In this document: piece after piece, positions 10,399 to 18,189 of the stretch
How positions within the stretch are numbered: the stretch's first letter is position 1
Layout: each line of letters starts with the position of its first letter
From: an uncultured Bacteroidota bacterium
GTDB taxonomy: Bacteria; Bacteroidota; Bacteroidia; Flavobacteriales; Flavobacteriaceae
Assembly: GCA_902550325.1 (NCBI GenBank)
Contig: CACCYT010000004.1
Coordinates: 1-56,082, forward strand
Direction of reading: 5' to 3'
DNA: 56,082 nt
The notes under the pieces: generated by a model
What the model was told of the DNA's origin: nothing
The model's database searches: none
What the model saw: only the letters and a program-made list of their open reading frames with translations
Translations under genes and position numbers: made by a program

Positions 10399-11538
10399 TT
10401 AATTAATTGCTTTGTCAAGGTCATTTACTAGATCAATTGAATCTTCTATACCCACACTTAATCTTATTAGAGACTCTGTAATACCATTTCTTTCTCTGTC
10501 CTTTTTTGGCATTGAGGCATGAGTCATAGTTGCAGGATGATTGACTAAACTTTCAACACCACCAAGGGATTCAGCAAGAGTAAAAACTTTAAGTTTTTTT
10601 GTAAAGTTTACAACATCACTGTACATATTGTTAACAAAAGTGAAGGATATCATGCCTCCAAACTTTTTCATTTGTCTTTTTGCTACTAAATGATTTGGAT
10701 GAGATTCTAAACCAGGCCAATATATTTTATCAACTTTTTTGCATTGGTTTAAAAACTCAAAAACTTTTTCTCCGTTTGAGCAGTGTCTATCCATTCTTAC
10801 ATGAAGTGTTTTTATTCCTCTTAGAGTGAGGAAAGCATCCATTGGTCCACATATTGCACCACTAGAATTTTGTATAAAAAAGAGATTCTCAGCTATTTTT
10901 TCGTCGTTTAGTGCAATTAGACCAATAATAACATCACTATGGCCAGCTAAATACTTTGTTCCAGAGTGCATGACAATATCAGCACCTAAATCCAAAGGTC
11001 TTTGTAGGTAAGGAGTAGAAAATGTATTGTCAACACCAAGTAATATTTTATTTTTTTTACATATTTCAGAAATTGCAGCAATATCAATAACATTAATCAT
11101 TGGGTTTGTAGGAGTTTCAACCCATACTAATTTTGTTTTGGAGGTAATTAATTTTTCAACTTTTTCTAAATTTTTTAGGTCCTCAAAAATAAATTTAAGC
11201 CCATATTTCTTATATATTTTATTAAATAATCTGTAAGAACCACCATACAGGTCGTGTGTACTAATTATTTCATCACCAGGCTTGAATAGTTTTAAAATTG
11301 CATCGATTGCGCTTAATCCAGAGCTGAATGCAAGACCATATTTCGCATTCTCTAAACTTGCAATGGAGTTTTCAAGTGCATGCCTTGTTGGATTTTGCGT
11401 TCTGCTATACTCATAACCTTCATGAACACCAGGCTCAGATTGAGCATACGTAGAGGTTTGGTATATGGGTGGCATTACTGCACCATATCCTTTTTCTTTT
11501 ATTTGTCCACCGTGAATAACCTTTGTATTAAATTTCAT
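10399..11538 (-). CDS. Cystathionine gamma-synthase / gamma-lyase family PLP enzyme
   Basis: A 379-residue Cys/Met-metabolism PLP-dependent enzyme. It shows the N-terminal TKVIHGG segment, the YSRTQNPTRHALENSIASLE substrate region, the cofactor site GVDNTFSTPY (Asp170) and the Schiff-base lysine in MHSGTKYLAGHSD (Lys195). These enzymes either join O-acyl-homoserine to cysteine (MetB) or cleave cystathionine (MetC/CGL); sequence alone does not separate the two. I start it at the ATG 11538 because MKFNTKVIHGG is the family N-terminus and this ATG overlaps the upstream stop as TAATG; a longer in-frame reading to 11592 would run into the azurin gene. It is probably translated by coupling from the azurin transcript. 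Confidence 0.92.
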   Translation of the reverse strand: MKFNTKVIHGGQIKEKGYGAVMPPIYQTSTYAQSEPGVHEGYEYSRTQNPTRHALENSIASLENAKYGLAFSSGLSAIDAILKLFKPGDEIISTHDLYGGSYRLFNKIYKKYGLKFIFEDLKNLEKVEKLITSKTKLVWVETPTNPMINVIDIAAISEICKKNKILLGVDNTFSTPYLQRPLDLGADIVMHSGTKYLAGHSDVIIGLIALNDEKIAENLFFIQNSSGAICGPMDAFLTLRGIKTLHVRMDRHCSNGEKVFEFLNQCKKVDKIYWPGLESHPNHLVAKRQMKKFGGMISFTFVNNMYSDVVNFTKKLKVFTLAESLGGVESLVNHPATMTHASMPKKDRERNGITESLIRLSVGIEDSIDLVNDLDKAIN

Positions 11539-12032
11539 TATTCTATTGTTAATTCCCCTTGCATGATTTGATAATGTCCCGGAAATGTACATACATATGT
11601 GTAATTACCTGGCTCTTCAATTGTGAAATTTATTGTATCACTTTCACCACCACCAAGCATTCTAGTATGAACTATAAAGTCATTATTTTTCGGAATATAT
11701 TCATTTTCCTTAAAATCAAGTGCAAGCATTGCAAAATCATCAACGTCAACATCTTTTTTCAGTAAAACAAAATTATGTCCCATAAATTCTTTTCCAATTT
11801 TTCCTGTATGATTTAAAGTAAGCCTTATATTTTTCCCAGCCTTTGCCAACAATGATGTTTTGTCAAAAAGCATTAGGTCATTTGAATTTAAAACAATAAT
11901 TGTTTGTTCATCACTTTCAATTTTTTCCACATCTTCCTGAACCCTTTCGTAACTAAATTTTTCCTTAGGAGGTTCATTTTTACACGATACTATAAATAGC
12001 ATTAATAGAAGAGGGATAATTTTAATTTTCAT
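11538..12032 (-). CDS. Azurin-like blue copper lipoprotein
   Basis: A 164-residue exported lipoprotein: signal peptide MKIKIIPLLLMLFIVS with the lipobox Cys17, a linker, then a cupredoxin domain. All four type-1 copper ligands are present with azurin spacing: His86 in FMGHNFVLL, Cys148, His153 and Met157 in VCTFPGHYQIM. It should carry single electrons in the periplasm or at a membrane, for example to a cytochrome c oxidase or peroxidase. An in-frame extension to 12197 exists, but the lipoprotein signal fixes the start at the ATG 12032. It is divergent from the TIM-barrel gene at 12106 with 73 bp between them. A methionine enzyme gene follows with a TAATG overlap; no functional link between the two is evident. 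Confidence 0.9.
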   Translation of the reverse strand: MKIKIIPLLLMLFIVSCKNEPPKEKFSYERVQEDVEKIESDEQTIIVLNSNDLMLFDKTSLLAKAGKNIRLTLNHTGKIGKEFMGHNFVLLKKDVDVDDFAMLALDFKENEYIPKNNDFIVHTRMLGGGESDTINFTIEEPGNYTYVCTFPGHYQIMQGELTIE

Positions 12033-12105
12033 CAAAGGATTTATTTTTATAAAGTTACAATTCATAATTAAATTTTTATATTTAGTAGAACTTAAAATAT
12101 TTATT

Positions 12106-13041
12106 TTGAATAGAAGAAATTTTTCAAGTTTGTTATCATCATCATTATTAGGATTGGCTTCTTTAGATGCAATTAAAACAAACAATTTTAATGCCAAAAA
12201 ATATAAAATTTCATTGGCTCAGTGGTCAATTAATGGTTCCATATCTAGGGGTAAAATTTCTCCAGTAGATTTTGCAAAAAAAGCAAGAGAGTTGGAAATT
12301 GATGCTATTGAGCATGTAAACACATTGTATTCGGTAAATTCAGATTATTTATCAAAAAACTCAATGAAAACCCTTATCAAAGATTTAAATTCAAGGGCTG
12401 ATGATAATGGAGTTAAAAATTTATTGATAATGATTTCTCAAGAGGGTGAATTAGCATCAAACAATAAAAAATCTAGAGCAAAAGCTATTGATAAACACAA
12501 GGCCTGGATTGATGTTGCTAATGAAATTGGTTGTGAGTCTGTAAGGGTAGATCTTAGAGGAGGTAATAGTTTTAATCGGTGGAAACAAAACTCAATTATT
12601 TCATTAAATACTTTGTGTGAGTATTCACCTAATTTAAATATTACCGTAGAGAATCATGGTGGTTTTTCATCAAACGGTAAGTATTTGACGGAGGTCATGA
12701 AATCAATTACATTGGACAACTGCGGAACTTTACCTGATTTTGGTAACTTTTGCATTAAGGGTTCACCGAACCCCTCTAACTTAAATGTTTGTAAAAAATG
12801 GTATGATAGATATGAGGGAATTAATGATTTAATGCCATATGCAAAAGCTTTAAGTGCAAAATCTTATGATTTTAATGAAAACGGTGATGAAAAATATATT
12901 GATTACTATAAAATGATGAAAATAGTTAACAATCATCCATATGAGGGCTATATTGGAATCGAATATGAAGGAAATAGATTGAGTGAGGACGAAGGAATTA
13001 TTGCAACAAAAAAGTTATTGAAAAAAATTATAAACTCATGA
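12106..13041 (+). CDS. Tat-exported sugar phosphate isomerase/epimerase-like TIM barrel
   Basis: A 311-residue protein of the xylose isomerase-like / AP-endonuclease-2 TIM-barrel superfamily. The N-terminus has a twin-arginine signal (MNRRNFSSLLSSSLLGLASL), so it is predicted to be exported folded. Metal-site candidates are Glu in ITVENHGG, Asp in TLPDFGNF and Glu in GYIGIEYEG. The start codon is TTG at 12106, which is required to include the Tat signal. The next TIM-barrel gene overlaps by 4 bp (ATGA). With the following DUF1080 gene this forms a set often seen in Bacteroidota and Planctomycetes for sugar or 3-keto-glycoside metabolism. The exact substrate is unknown. Confidence 0.82.
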   Translation: MNRRNFSSLLSSSLLGLASLDAIKTNNFNAKKYKISLAQWSINGSISRGKISPVDFAKKARELEIDAIEHVNTLYSVNSDYLSKNSMKTLIKDLNSRADDNGVKNLLIMISQEGELASNNKKSRAKAIDKHKAWIDVANEIGCESVRVDLRGGNSFNRWKQNSIISLNTLCEYSPNLNITVENHGGFSSNGKYLTEVMKSITLDNCGTLPDFGNFCIKGSPNPSNLNVCKKWYDRYEGINDLMPYAKALSAKSYDFNENGDEKYIDYYKMMKIVNNHPYEGYIGIEYEGNRLSEDEGIIATKKLLKKIINS

Positions 13042-14087
13042 AAACCATTAAAGGTCCTGCAATTTTTTTGGCTCAGTTTTTAGGAGATGATAAGCCGTTT
13101 AATAATCTAGATAGTATTTCAAAATGGGCAAAAAATCTTGGTTACAAGGCCATACAAATTCCTACTTGGGATAGTAGAGTTTTTGACTTAGAAACTGCGG
13201 GAAAAAGTAAAACCTATTGTGACGAAATAAAAGGGATTGTCTCAGATAACGGTCTTGAAGTTAGTGAACTTTCAACTCATTTACAGGGTCAATTGATAGC
13301 TACACACCCCAGTTATGATATTATGTTTGACTCATTTGCCCCAAAAAATTTACATGGAAAAGTTGGTGAAAGAACAATGTGGGCAAAAAGTCAAATCATT
13401 AGTGCAATAAATGCGAGCAGTTTTTTAGAAATAAAACCAATGGCTTCTTTTTCAGGTTCACTCATGTTTCATACTATGTATCCTTGGCCACAAAGACCCT
13501 CAGGATTAGTCGATTCAGGTTTTAAGGAACTTGCAAAAAGATGGGTTCCTATCCTAGATCATGCAAAGGACAAAGGTGTACAAATTTGTTATGAAATTCA
13601 CCCTGGGGAGGACCTACACGACGGCATCACATTTGAAAGATTTTTAGCCGCAACAAAAAATCATCCGTCTGTAAAAATGTTATATGATCCCAGCCATTTT
13701 ATTTTGCAACAATTGGATTATTTACAATACATTGATTTTTATCATGATTACATAAAAATGTTTCATGTAAAAGATGCAGAATTCAACCCAACAGGAAAGT
13801 CTGGTGTTTATGGCGGATATCAAGACTGGATTGATAGACCTGGACGATTTAGATCATTGGGTGATGGTCAAATTGATTTTAAAACAATTTTCTCAAAGTT
13901 AAGTCAATATGGATTTGATGGTTGGGCTGTTTTAGAATGGGAATGTTGTATCAAAAGTCCCGAACAGGGAGCTAAGGAAGGTTCAAAATTTATTGATAAT
14001 CACATTATTCAAGTTACATCTAAGACTTTTGATGATTTTGCTGGTGGAGATAATGATAACATTAATAAAATTTTGGGTATTGATTAG
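13038..14087 (+). CDS. Sugar phosphate isomerase/epimerase (xylose isomerase-like TIM barrel)
   Basis: A 349-residue cytoplasmic TIM barrel of the IolE/xylose isomerase-like superfamily. Likely divalent-metal ligands sit on successive strands: ICYEIHPGED, MLYDPSHF, MFHVKDAEF and the terminal AVLEWECC. There is no signal peptide, unlike the preceding paralogue, so the pair could act on either side of the inner membrane. The ATG overlaps the upstream stop (ATGA), and the next gene begins at or inside this gene's end. Homologues annotated in sugar or inositol catabolism suggest an isomerase or epimerase; the substrate is not determinable here. Confidence 0.85.
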   Translation: MKTIKGPAIFLAQFLGDDKPFNNLDSISKWAKNLGYKAIQIPTWDSRVFDLETAGKSKTYCDEIKGIVSDNGLEVSELSTHLQGQLIATHPSYDIMFDSFAPKNLHGKVGERTMWAKSQIISAINASSFLEIKPMASFSGSLMFHTMYPWPQRPSGLVDSGFKELAKRWVPILDHAKDKGVQICYEIHPGEDLHDGITFERFLAATKNHPSVKMLYDPSHFILQQLDYLQYIDFYHDYIKMFHVKDAEFNPTGKSGVYGGYQDWIDRPGRFRSLGDGQIDFKTIFSKLSQYGFDGWAVLEWECCIKSPEQGAKEGSKFIDNHIIQVTSKTFDDFAGGDNDNINKILGID

Positions 14088-14913
14088 AAAATTCATTTAC
14101 TCTTTTTTTATCCCTTGTATTTTATTTTCACAAACTCCACAAGATACTGAACTGTGGGGGCCAGTTCCTAAAAAAATCAATTCTGTCAATTTTACTACGC
14201 CACCTAGCGATGCAATAATTCTATTTGATGGTAAAGATCTTAAGAACTGGTCACAAAGATGGTCAAACGAAAAACCCAATTGGAATATCGCTGATGATGG
14301 TTCAATGTTTTCTGAAAATCCTGGTGAGGGAATTCAAACAATTGAAAATTTTGGTTCTGTTCAATTTCATATTGAGTGGAAAACATCATCCGAAATTGAT
14401 ATGGAATCTGATAGAGATGAAGATGGTATTTTAGACTTTGAGGATTTGTGTCCTGATGAGTTCGGTTTAAAAAGATTTTTGGGATGTAGTGAGTTAAAAT
14501 ACAAGGACAGATCACAATATCAATCAAACAGTGGTGTCTTTTTCCATAACTTATATGAGGTCCAAATTTTGAATAGTTTCGATAATCAAACCTACGTTAA
14601 TGGGATGGCAGGATCAATTTATAAACAATATATACCACTTGTTAATGCATCAAGGGCTAATAACCAATGGCAATCATATGATATAGTTTTCGTATCCCCG
14701 AAGTTTGATGAGTATGGTAAAAAATTTAGAGAGGGATCAATTACAGTCTTTCATAATGGAATATTGATTCATAATAATGTCAAAATTTTAGGTTCGACAG
14801 AAAACGTAGGGCCTCCAAAAAACATAGTCCACGGAGATGGTCCCATTGCTATTCAAGAACATTGTTGCACTAAAGTAAGCTTCAGAAATATTTGGGTCAG
14901 AGAAATTGAGTAA
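14080..14913 (+). CDS. DUF1080 (3-keto-disaccharide hydrolase type) protein with TSP3-like insert
   Basis: An exported beta-sandwich protein of the DUF1080 family, related to concanavalin-like lectins/glucanases and now linked to 3-keto-glycoside hydrolysis. After a signal peptide (RKFIYSFFIPCILFSQ) come the family hallmarks ILFDGKDLKNW, FHIEWKTS, SNSGVFFHNLYEVQILNSF and the C-terminal IAIQEHCCTKVSFRNIWVREIE. Between FHIEWKTS and SNSGVFF lies an Asp-rich segment (DRDEDGILDFEDLCPDEFG, then GC) that matches the calcium-binding thrombospondin type 3 repeat. Start choice: TTG at 14080 gives a compact signal peptide; ATG at 14053 is the alternative, and either overlaps the previous gene. It probably works with the two upstream TIM barrels. 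Confidence 0.85.
   Translation: MIRKFIYSFFIPCILFSQTPQDTELWGPVPKKINSVNFTTPPSDAIILFDGKDLKNWSQRWSNEKPNWNIADDGSMFSENPGEGIQTIENFGSVQFHIEWKTSSEIDMESDRDEDGILDFEDLCPDEFGLKRFLGCSELKYKDRSQYQSNSGVFFHNLYEVQILNSFDNQTYVNGMAGSIYKQYIPLVNASRANNQWQSYDIVFVSPKFDEYGKKFREGSITVFHNGILIHNNVKILGSTENVGPPKNIVHGDGPIAIQEHCCTKVSFRNIWVREIE
14401..14490 (+). other. Thrombospondin type 3-like calcium-binding segment inside DUF1080 domain
   Basis: The encoded segment has the D-x-D-x-D-G-I-x-D-x-x-D-x-C-P pattern ending in a second Cys (LGC), as in TSP3 units of OmpA-like proteins. It occupies the loop where other DUF1080 proteins have a short glycine-rich turn before NSGV. Confidence 0.65.
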
Positions 14914-14922
14914 AATACTCAA
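14906..14922 (+). terminator. Weak hairpin over the DUF1080 stop codon
   Basis: Arms TTGAGTA and TACTCAA are separated by AAA and span the TAA stop. The hairpin could terminate the sugar cluster, but there is no U-tract directly after it. Confidence 0.25.
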
Positions 14923-14932
14923 AAAGATTTTC

Positions 14933-14940
14933 TAATTTTG
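14933..14940 (+). promoter_or_regulatory. -7 promoter element for yicC-gmk-nadD
   Basis: TAATTTTG is an exact TAnnTTTG match, ending 3 bp before the ATG at 14944. It implies an almost leaderless transcript and argues that the TTG at 14938, which is part of the element, is not the start codon. Confidence 0.55.
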
Positions 14941-14943
14941 TAC

Positions 14944-15801
14944 ATGCTTCAGTCAATGACCGGATACGGGTCAAAGTCTTTTAAAATTGATGATTTCGAA
15001 ATTAATATCGAATTAAGAACTTTGAATAGCCGATATTTTGATTCAAAAATATCGTTACCACCCACTTTGCATAAACACGAGTTAGAAATTAATAATCTTC
15101 TAAAAAAGTTTTTGTTGAGAGGTAAAGTTGAATTAAATATTAAGTTGCTAGGAATTTCAGATGACTCATTTAGTTTCAATAAAAATGTTATCAAAAACTA
15201 TTTTAAGGATCTAAATGATATTTCAAAATTCGACAAATCACAGCTGTTAAATTCAATTTTAAATCTTCCAAATACTATTAGTAAAAGTGAAAACAAGATG
15301 CCTGAAAAAGTATCAAAAAAGATAACAGTCATTCTTAACTCAGTTATCAAACAATTGATTTCATTTAGAATCAAAGAGGGCCAAAACACAAAAAAAGATT
15401 TGGCAGAAAATATCAAAATGATAAATACTTACTCCCAAAAAATAAAAAAAGAGAGTAAGTATCATAAAAAATCCATTGAGGAAAATTTGGAAAAGAAAGT
15501 TAGAAATTTAAATGTTGAATATGACCACGGAAAATTTGAACAAGAGATGTTTTATTACTTAGAAAAAATAGATATAAATGAGGAGTTAGTTAGGTTAGGC
15601 AGTCATATTAATTTTTTTAATGATACTTTAAAAAACAAGTCAGTTGAAAAAGGAAAGAAACTTGGATTTATATGTCAAGAAATGGGTAGAGAGATAAATA
15701 CAATTGGATCAAAATCCAACAATGCATTGATTCAAAATCATGTTGTTGAGATGAAGTCAAGTGTAGAAAAAATTAGAGAACAATTATTAAATATTCTATA
15801 A
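14944..15801 (+). CDS. YicC family endoribonuclease-like protein
   Basis: A 285-residue YicC/YloC family protein. The N-terminal domain begins with the hallmark LQSMTGYGSKSF and includes ELRTLNSRYFDSKISLP. The C-terminal DUF1732 part ends with LGFICQEMGREINTIGSKSNN and VVEMKSSVEKIREQLLNIL. YicC has been described as an RNase involved in small-RNA turnover in E. coli and is otherwise a conserved stress gene. The stop codon overlaps the gmk start (TAATG), the usual yicC-gmk pairing. The ATG at 14944 is preferred over the TTG at 14938 because the latter falls in the promoter element. Confidence 0.92.
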   Translation: MLQSMTGYGSKSFKIDDFEINIELRTLNSRYFDSKISLPPTLHKHELEINNLLKKFLLRGKVELNIKLLGISDDSFSFNKNVIKNYFKDLNDISKFDKSQLLNSILNLPNTISKSENKMPEKVSKKITVILNSVIKQLISFRIKEGQNTKKDLAENIKMINTYSQKIKKESKYHKKSIEENLEKKVRNLNVEYDHGKFEQEMFYYLEKIDINEELVRLGSHINFFNDTLKNKSVEKGKKLGFICQEMGREINTIGSKSNNALIQNHVVEMKSSVEKIREQLLNIL

Positions 15802-16364
15802 TGGCAGGTAAGGTAGTTATATTGAGTGCACCCTCAGGAAGTGGAAAAACCACTCTCGCCCGACACCTAATTTCTGTTCAAAAACTAAACTTTAAATTTT
15901 CTGTTTCTGCAACAACAAGAAAAAAAAGAGATCATGAAATTAATGGTAAGGATTATTTCTTTTTTTCAACAGAAGAATTTAAAAATAGTATTGAAAACCA
16001 AGACTTTATTGAATACGAAAAAGTTTATGAAAATATGTATTACGGGACTCTAAAGTCAGAAGTAAATAATCTGATTGTCAATCACAATATAGTTTTTGAT
16101 GTTGATGTATTAGGTGCAATATCATTAAAAAATTACTTTAAAAGTCTTGCGATTTCAATTTTTATTAAACCTCCCAGTATTGATATTTTAGAGAAAAGAT
16201 TAATTGATAGAAAAAAGAATGACCCCAGTGAAATAAAAGAAAGAGTGAGAAAAGCAGAAATTGAAATGAAAAAAGAAACTGATTTTGATGCAGTAATTAT
16301 TAATGAAGATTTGGATGTTGCAAAACAAGAATTAATAGATAAAGTTGAAAATTTCCTGAAATGA
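15801..16364 (+). CDS. gmk: Guanylate kinase
   Basis: A 187-residue GMP kinase (ATP + GMP to ADP + GDP). The P-loop APSGSGKTTLA lies near residue 10; the GMP-binding region shows SVSATTRKKRDHEINGKDYFF and FIEYEKVYENMYYGT; the lid/arginine region is RLIDRKKNDPSEIKERVRKA. Length and order are standard. It is coupled to yicC by a TAATG overlap and to nadD by an ATGA overlap, so yicC-gmk-nadD form one operon. Confidence 0.97.
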   Translation: MAGKVVILSAPSGSGKTTLARHLISVQKLNFKFSVSATTRKKRDHEINGKDYFFFSTEEFKNSIENQDFIEYEKVYENMYYGTLKSEVNNLIVNHNIVFDVDVLGAISLKNYFKSLAISIFIKPPSIDILEKRLIDRKKNDPSEIKERVRKAEIEMKKETDFDAVIINEDLDVAKQELIDKVENFLK

Positions 16365-16936
16365 AAGTTGGCTTATTCTTTGGAACATTCGATCCTCTTC
16401 ATATTGGGCACGACCAAATTGCATCATATTTTTTAGAAAATTACTTTGATCAAATTTGGTTTGTTGTCACACCACACAACCCACATAAAGAAAAACTAGT
16501 TTTAACCGATGAAAAAATTAGGCTTGAAATGGTCAAAAAGTTTTGTGATAGTAATGTAAATTTTGTTTGTTCGGACGTTGAGTTTTCTTTGAAGCAACCT
16601 AACCATACATCCGATACAATTTCAAAACTTTATGAGTTTTACCCTAAAATTAATTTTTCCGTAATTATTGGTCAAGATAACTTGATGCATCTAGACCAAT
16701 GGAAAAATTATGAAACAATTTTAGATACTGGGGTTTATGTATATCCAAGAGAAATTGAATCCAATTCAAATATTATTTTAAAGGATCATCCAAAAGTAAA
16801 AATCTGTGATTGTAAATTAATGGAAATTTCCTCCTCTGATATAAGAGTTAATATTAGTAATGGATTAAACATTGACCACCTGGTTCCAGACAAAGTCATC
16901 GAGCTTATTAATAAAAATAAACTCTATACACCTTAA
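16361..16936 (+). CDS. nadD: Nicotinate-nucleotide adenylyltransferase
   Basis: A 191-residue NadD, transferring AMP from ATP to nicotinate mononucleotide in NAD synthesis. The nucleotidyltransferase motif FFGTFDPLHIGHDQIA is at the N-terminus, followed by VVTPHNPHKEK, and the C-terminal ISSSDIRVNI binds the ATP phosphates. ATG overlaps the gmk stop (ATGA). It is followed directly, with no gap, by a small membrane-peptide frame at 16937. Confidence 0.95.
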   Translation: MKVGLFFGTFDPLHIGHDQIASYFLENYFDQIWFVVTPHNPHKEKLVLTDEKIRLEMVKKFCDSNVNFVCSDVEFSLKQPNHTSDTISKLYEFYPKINFSVIIGQDNLMHLDQWKNYETILDTGVYVYPREIESNSNIILKDHPKVKICDCKLMEISSSDIRVNISNGLNIDHLVPDKVIELINKNKLYTP

Positions 16937-17083
16937 TTGAATATTGTCAAAAACATATTGTGGGTTCTACTAATCATAATCTTTCTCTATTCTCTAACAA
17001 GTCAAGAGCATGTATACGCTTTAATCGTTTCCATAGTTTGTATGATTCTATACCAATTGGAAAAGAAGTCTAAAAAGGATTAA
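16937..17083 (+). CDS. Small two-helix membrane peptide (48 aa)
   Basis: A 48-codon frame begins with TTG directly after the nadD stop (TAATTG). It encodes a Lys-containing N-terminus (MNIVKN), a hydrophobic helix ILWVLLIIIFLYSL, a short polar loop TSQEHVY, a second helix ALIVSIVCMILYQL and the basic tail EKKSKKD. This is a classic small hairpin membrane protein with positive-inside ends. I do not recognise the family. The coupling position makes translation plausible; chance is the alternative because no conservation can be tested here. Confidence 0.55.
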   Translation: MNIVKNILWVLLIIIFLYSLTSQEHVYALIVSIVCMILYQLEKKSKKD

Positions 17084-17183
17084 TAACAACTTCTATTTAA
17101 TTTCCTTGTTATAAATCTTTAACCATTATTTAACACTTTACCTTAACATTTTTTAATAAAATTGCTTACCCGAAATATATCTT
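17084..17183 (+). promoter_or_regulatory. Promoter region of the moxR-bat operon
   Basis: This 100-bp gap precedes moxR. It contains TTAAC at 17119, 17130 and 17143, the first two exactly 11 bp apart. No exact TAnnTTTG element is visible. Promoter location is inferred from position only. Confidence 0.35.
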
Positions 17184-18182
17184 ATGGAAAATAATAATAT
17201 TGACATTAATAAAATTAATGCTCAAATAAAAAAAGACAGCGAATTTATTGATCTGCTACTTATTGAAATTAATAAAGTAATTGTTGGTCAAAAATACATG
17301 CTTGAAAGGCTATTAATTGGATTGCTTGGAAAAGGTCACATTCTTCTCGAGGGTGTACCTGGCCTTGCAAAAACACTTGCCATTAATACACTTAGTCAAG
17401 CTGTTAAAGGAACATTTAGCAGAATTCAATTTACACCTGACTTGTTGCCAGCCGATGTTGTTGGCACAATGATATACAATATTAAGCAGAACGATTTCTC
17501 GATCAAGAAAGGACCAATCTTTGCAAATTTTGTATTGGCAGATGAAATAAACCGAGCTCCTGCAAAAGTCCAATCAGCTTTACTTGAATCAATGCAAGAA
17601 AAGCAAGTAACAATTGGTGACAATACATTTAAACTACAATTACCTTTCTTAGTAATGGCAACTCAGAACCCCATTGAGCAAGAGGGAACTTATCCGCTTC
17701 CTGAAGCTCAAATGGACAGGTTTATGTTAAAGTGTGTGATATCTTATCCTGAGTTTGAGGATGAGCAATTGATTGTCAGATCAAATATTAACGAATCATT
17801 TAGTAAAGTAAAACCTGTTGTTTCAATCAAAGACATTCTAAAGGCACAAGAATCCGTAAAGCAAGTTTATATGGATGAAAAAATTGAAAAATATATCCTA
17901 AAGTTAATTTTTGCAACTCGTTACCCGGAACAAAATAAGTTAGAAGACTTAAAACCCCTAATTGGTTTTGGCTCATCACCAAGAGGAAGTATTAATTTGG
18001 CTCAAGCAGCGAAATGTCATGCTTTTATTCAAAGAAGAGGTTATGTAATACCAGAGGATATCAAAGCTGTTATTCATGATGTGTTAAGACATAGAATAGG
18101 ATTGACTTATGAAGCTGAGGCAGAAAATATAAGTTCTACAGATATCATAGAGAAAATTGTTAATTCAATTGAGGTTCCCTAG
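17184..18182 (+). CDS. MoxR family AAA+ ATPase of the Bat operon
   Basis: A 332-residue MoxR AAA+ ATPase, a chaperone-like protein that works with von Willebrand A (vWA) proteins. Walker A is GVPGLAKT (residues 57-64), Walker B/sensor region FVLADEINRAPAKVQSALLE, and the family signature ATQNPIEQEGTYPLPEAQMDRF follows; the C-terminal lid domain contains IQRRGYVIPEDIKAVIHDVLRHR. It is the first gene of an eight-gene run (moxR, DUF58, a BatD-like gene, batA, batB, batC-like, batD, batE-like) with 7-bp or negative spacing. Bat operons have been linked to oxygen and stress tolerance in Bacteroides and Leptospira; the mechanism remains unsettled. Confidence 0.94.
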   Translation: MENNNIDINKINAQIKKDSEFIDLLLIEINKVIVGQKYMLERLLIGLLGKGHILLEGVPGLAKTLAINTLSQAVKGTFSRIQFTPDLLPADVVGTMIYNIKQNDFSIKKGPIFANFVLADEINRAPAKVQSALLESMQEKQVTIGDNTFKLQLPFLVMATQNPIEQEGTYPLPEAQMDRFMLKCVISYPEFEDEQLIVRSNINESFSKVKPVVSIKDILKAQESVKQVYMDEKIEKYILKLIFATRYPEQNKLEDLKPLIGFGSSPRGSINLAQAAKCHAFIQRRGYVIPEDIKAVIHDVLRHRIGLTYEAEAENISSTDIIEKIVNSIEVP

Positions 18183-18189
18183 TCAATAG

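Noticed and set aside
10826-11236. Plus-strand open frames opposite the cystathionine enzyme gene
   Set aside because: They are antisense shadows of a well-supported gene and show no domain or signal.
11539-11592. N-terminal extension of the cystathionine enzyme gene to 11592
   Set aside because: The extension overlaps the azurin C-terminus and precedes the conserved MKFNTKVIHGG start.
12033-12197. N-terminal extension of the azurin-like gene to 12197
   Set aside because: It would overlap the divergent Tat-barrel gene and displace the lipoprotein signal from the N-terminus.
13993-14079. N-terminal extension of the DUF1080 gene back to 13993
   Set aside because: The extra residues lie wholly inside the upstream isomerase gene and would bury the signal peptide.
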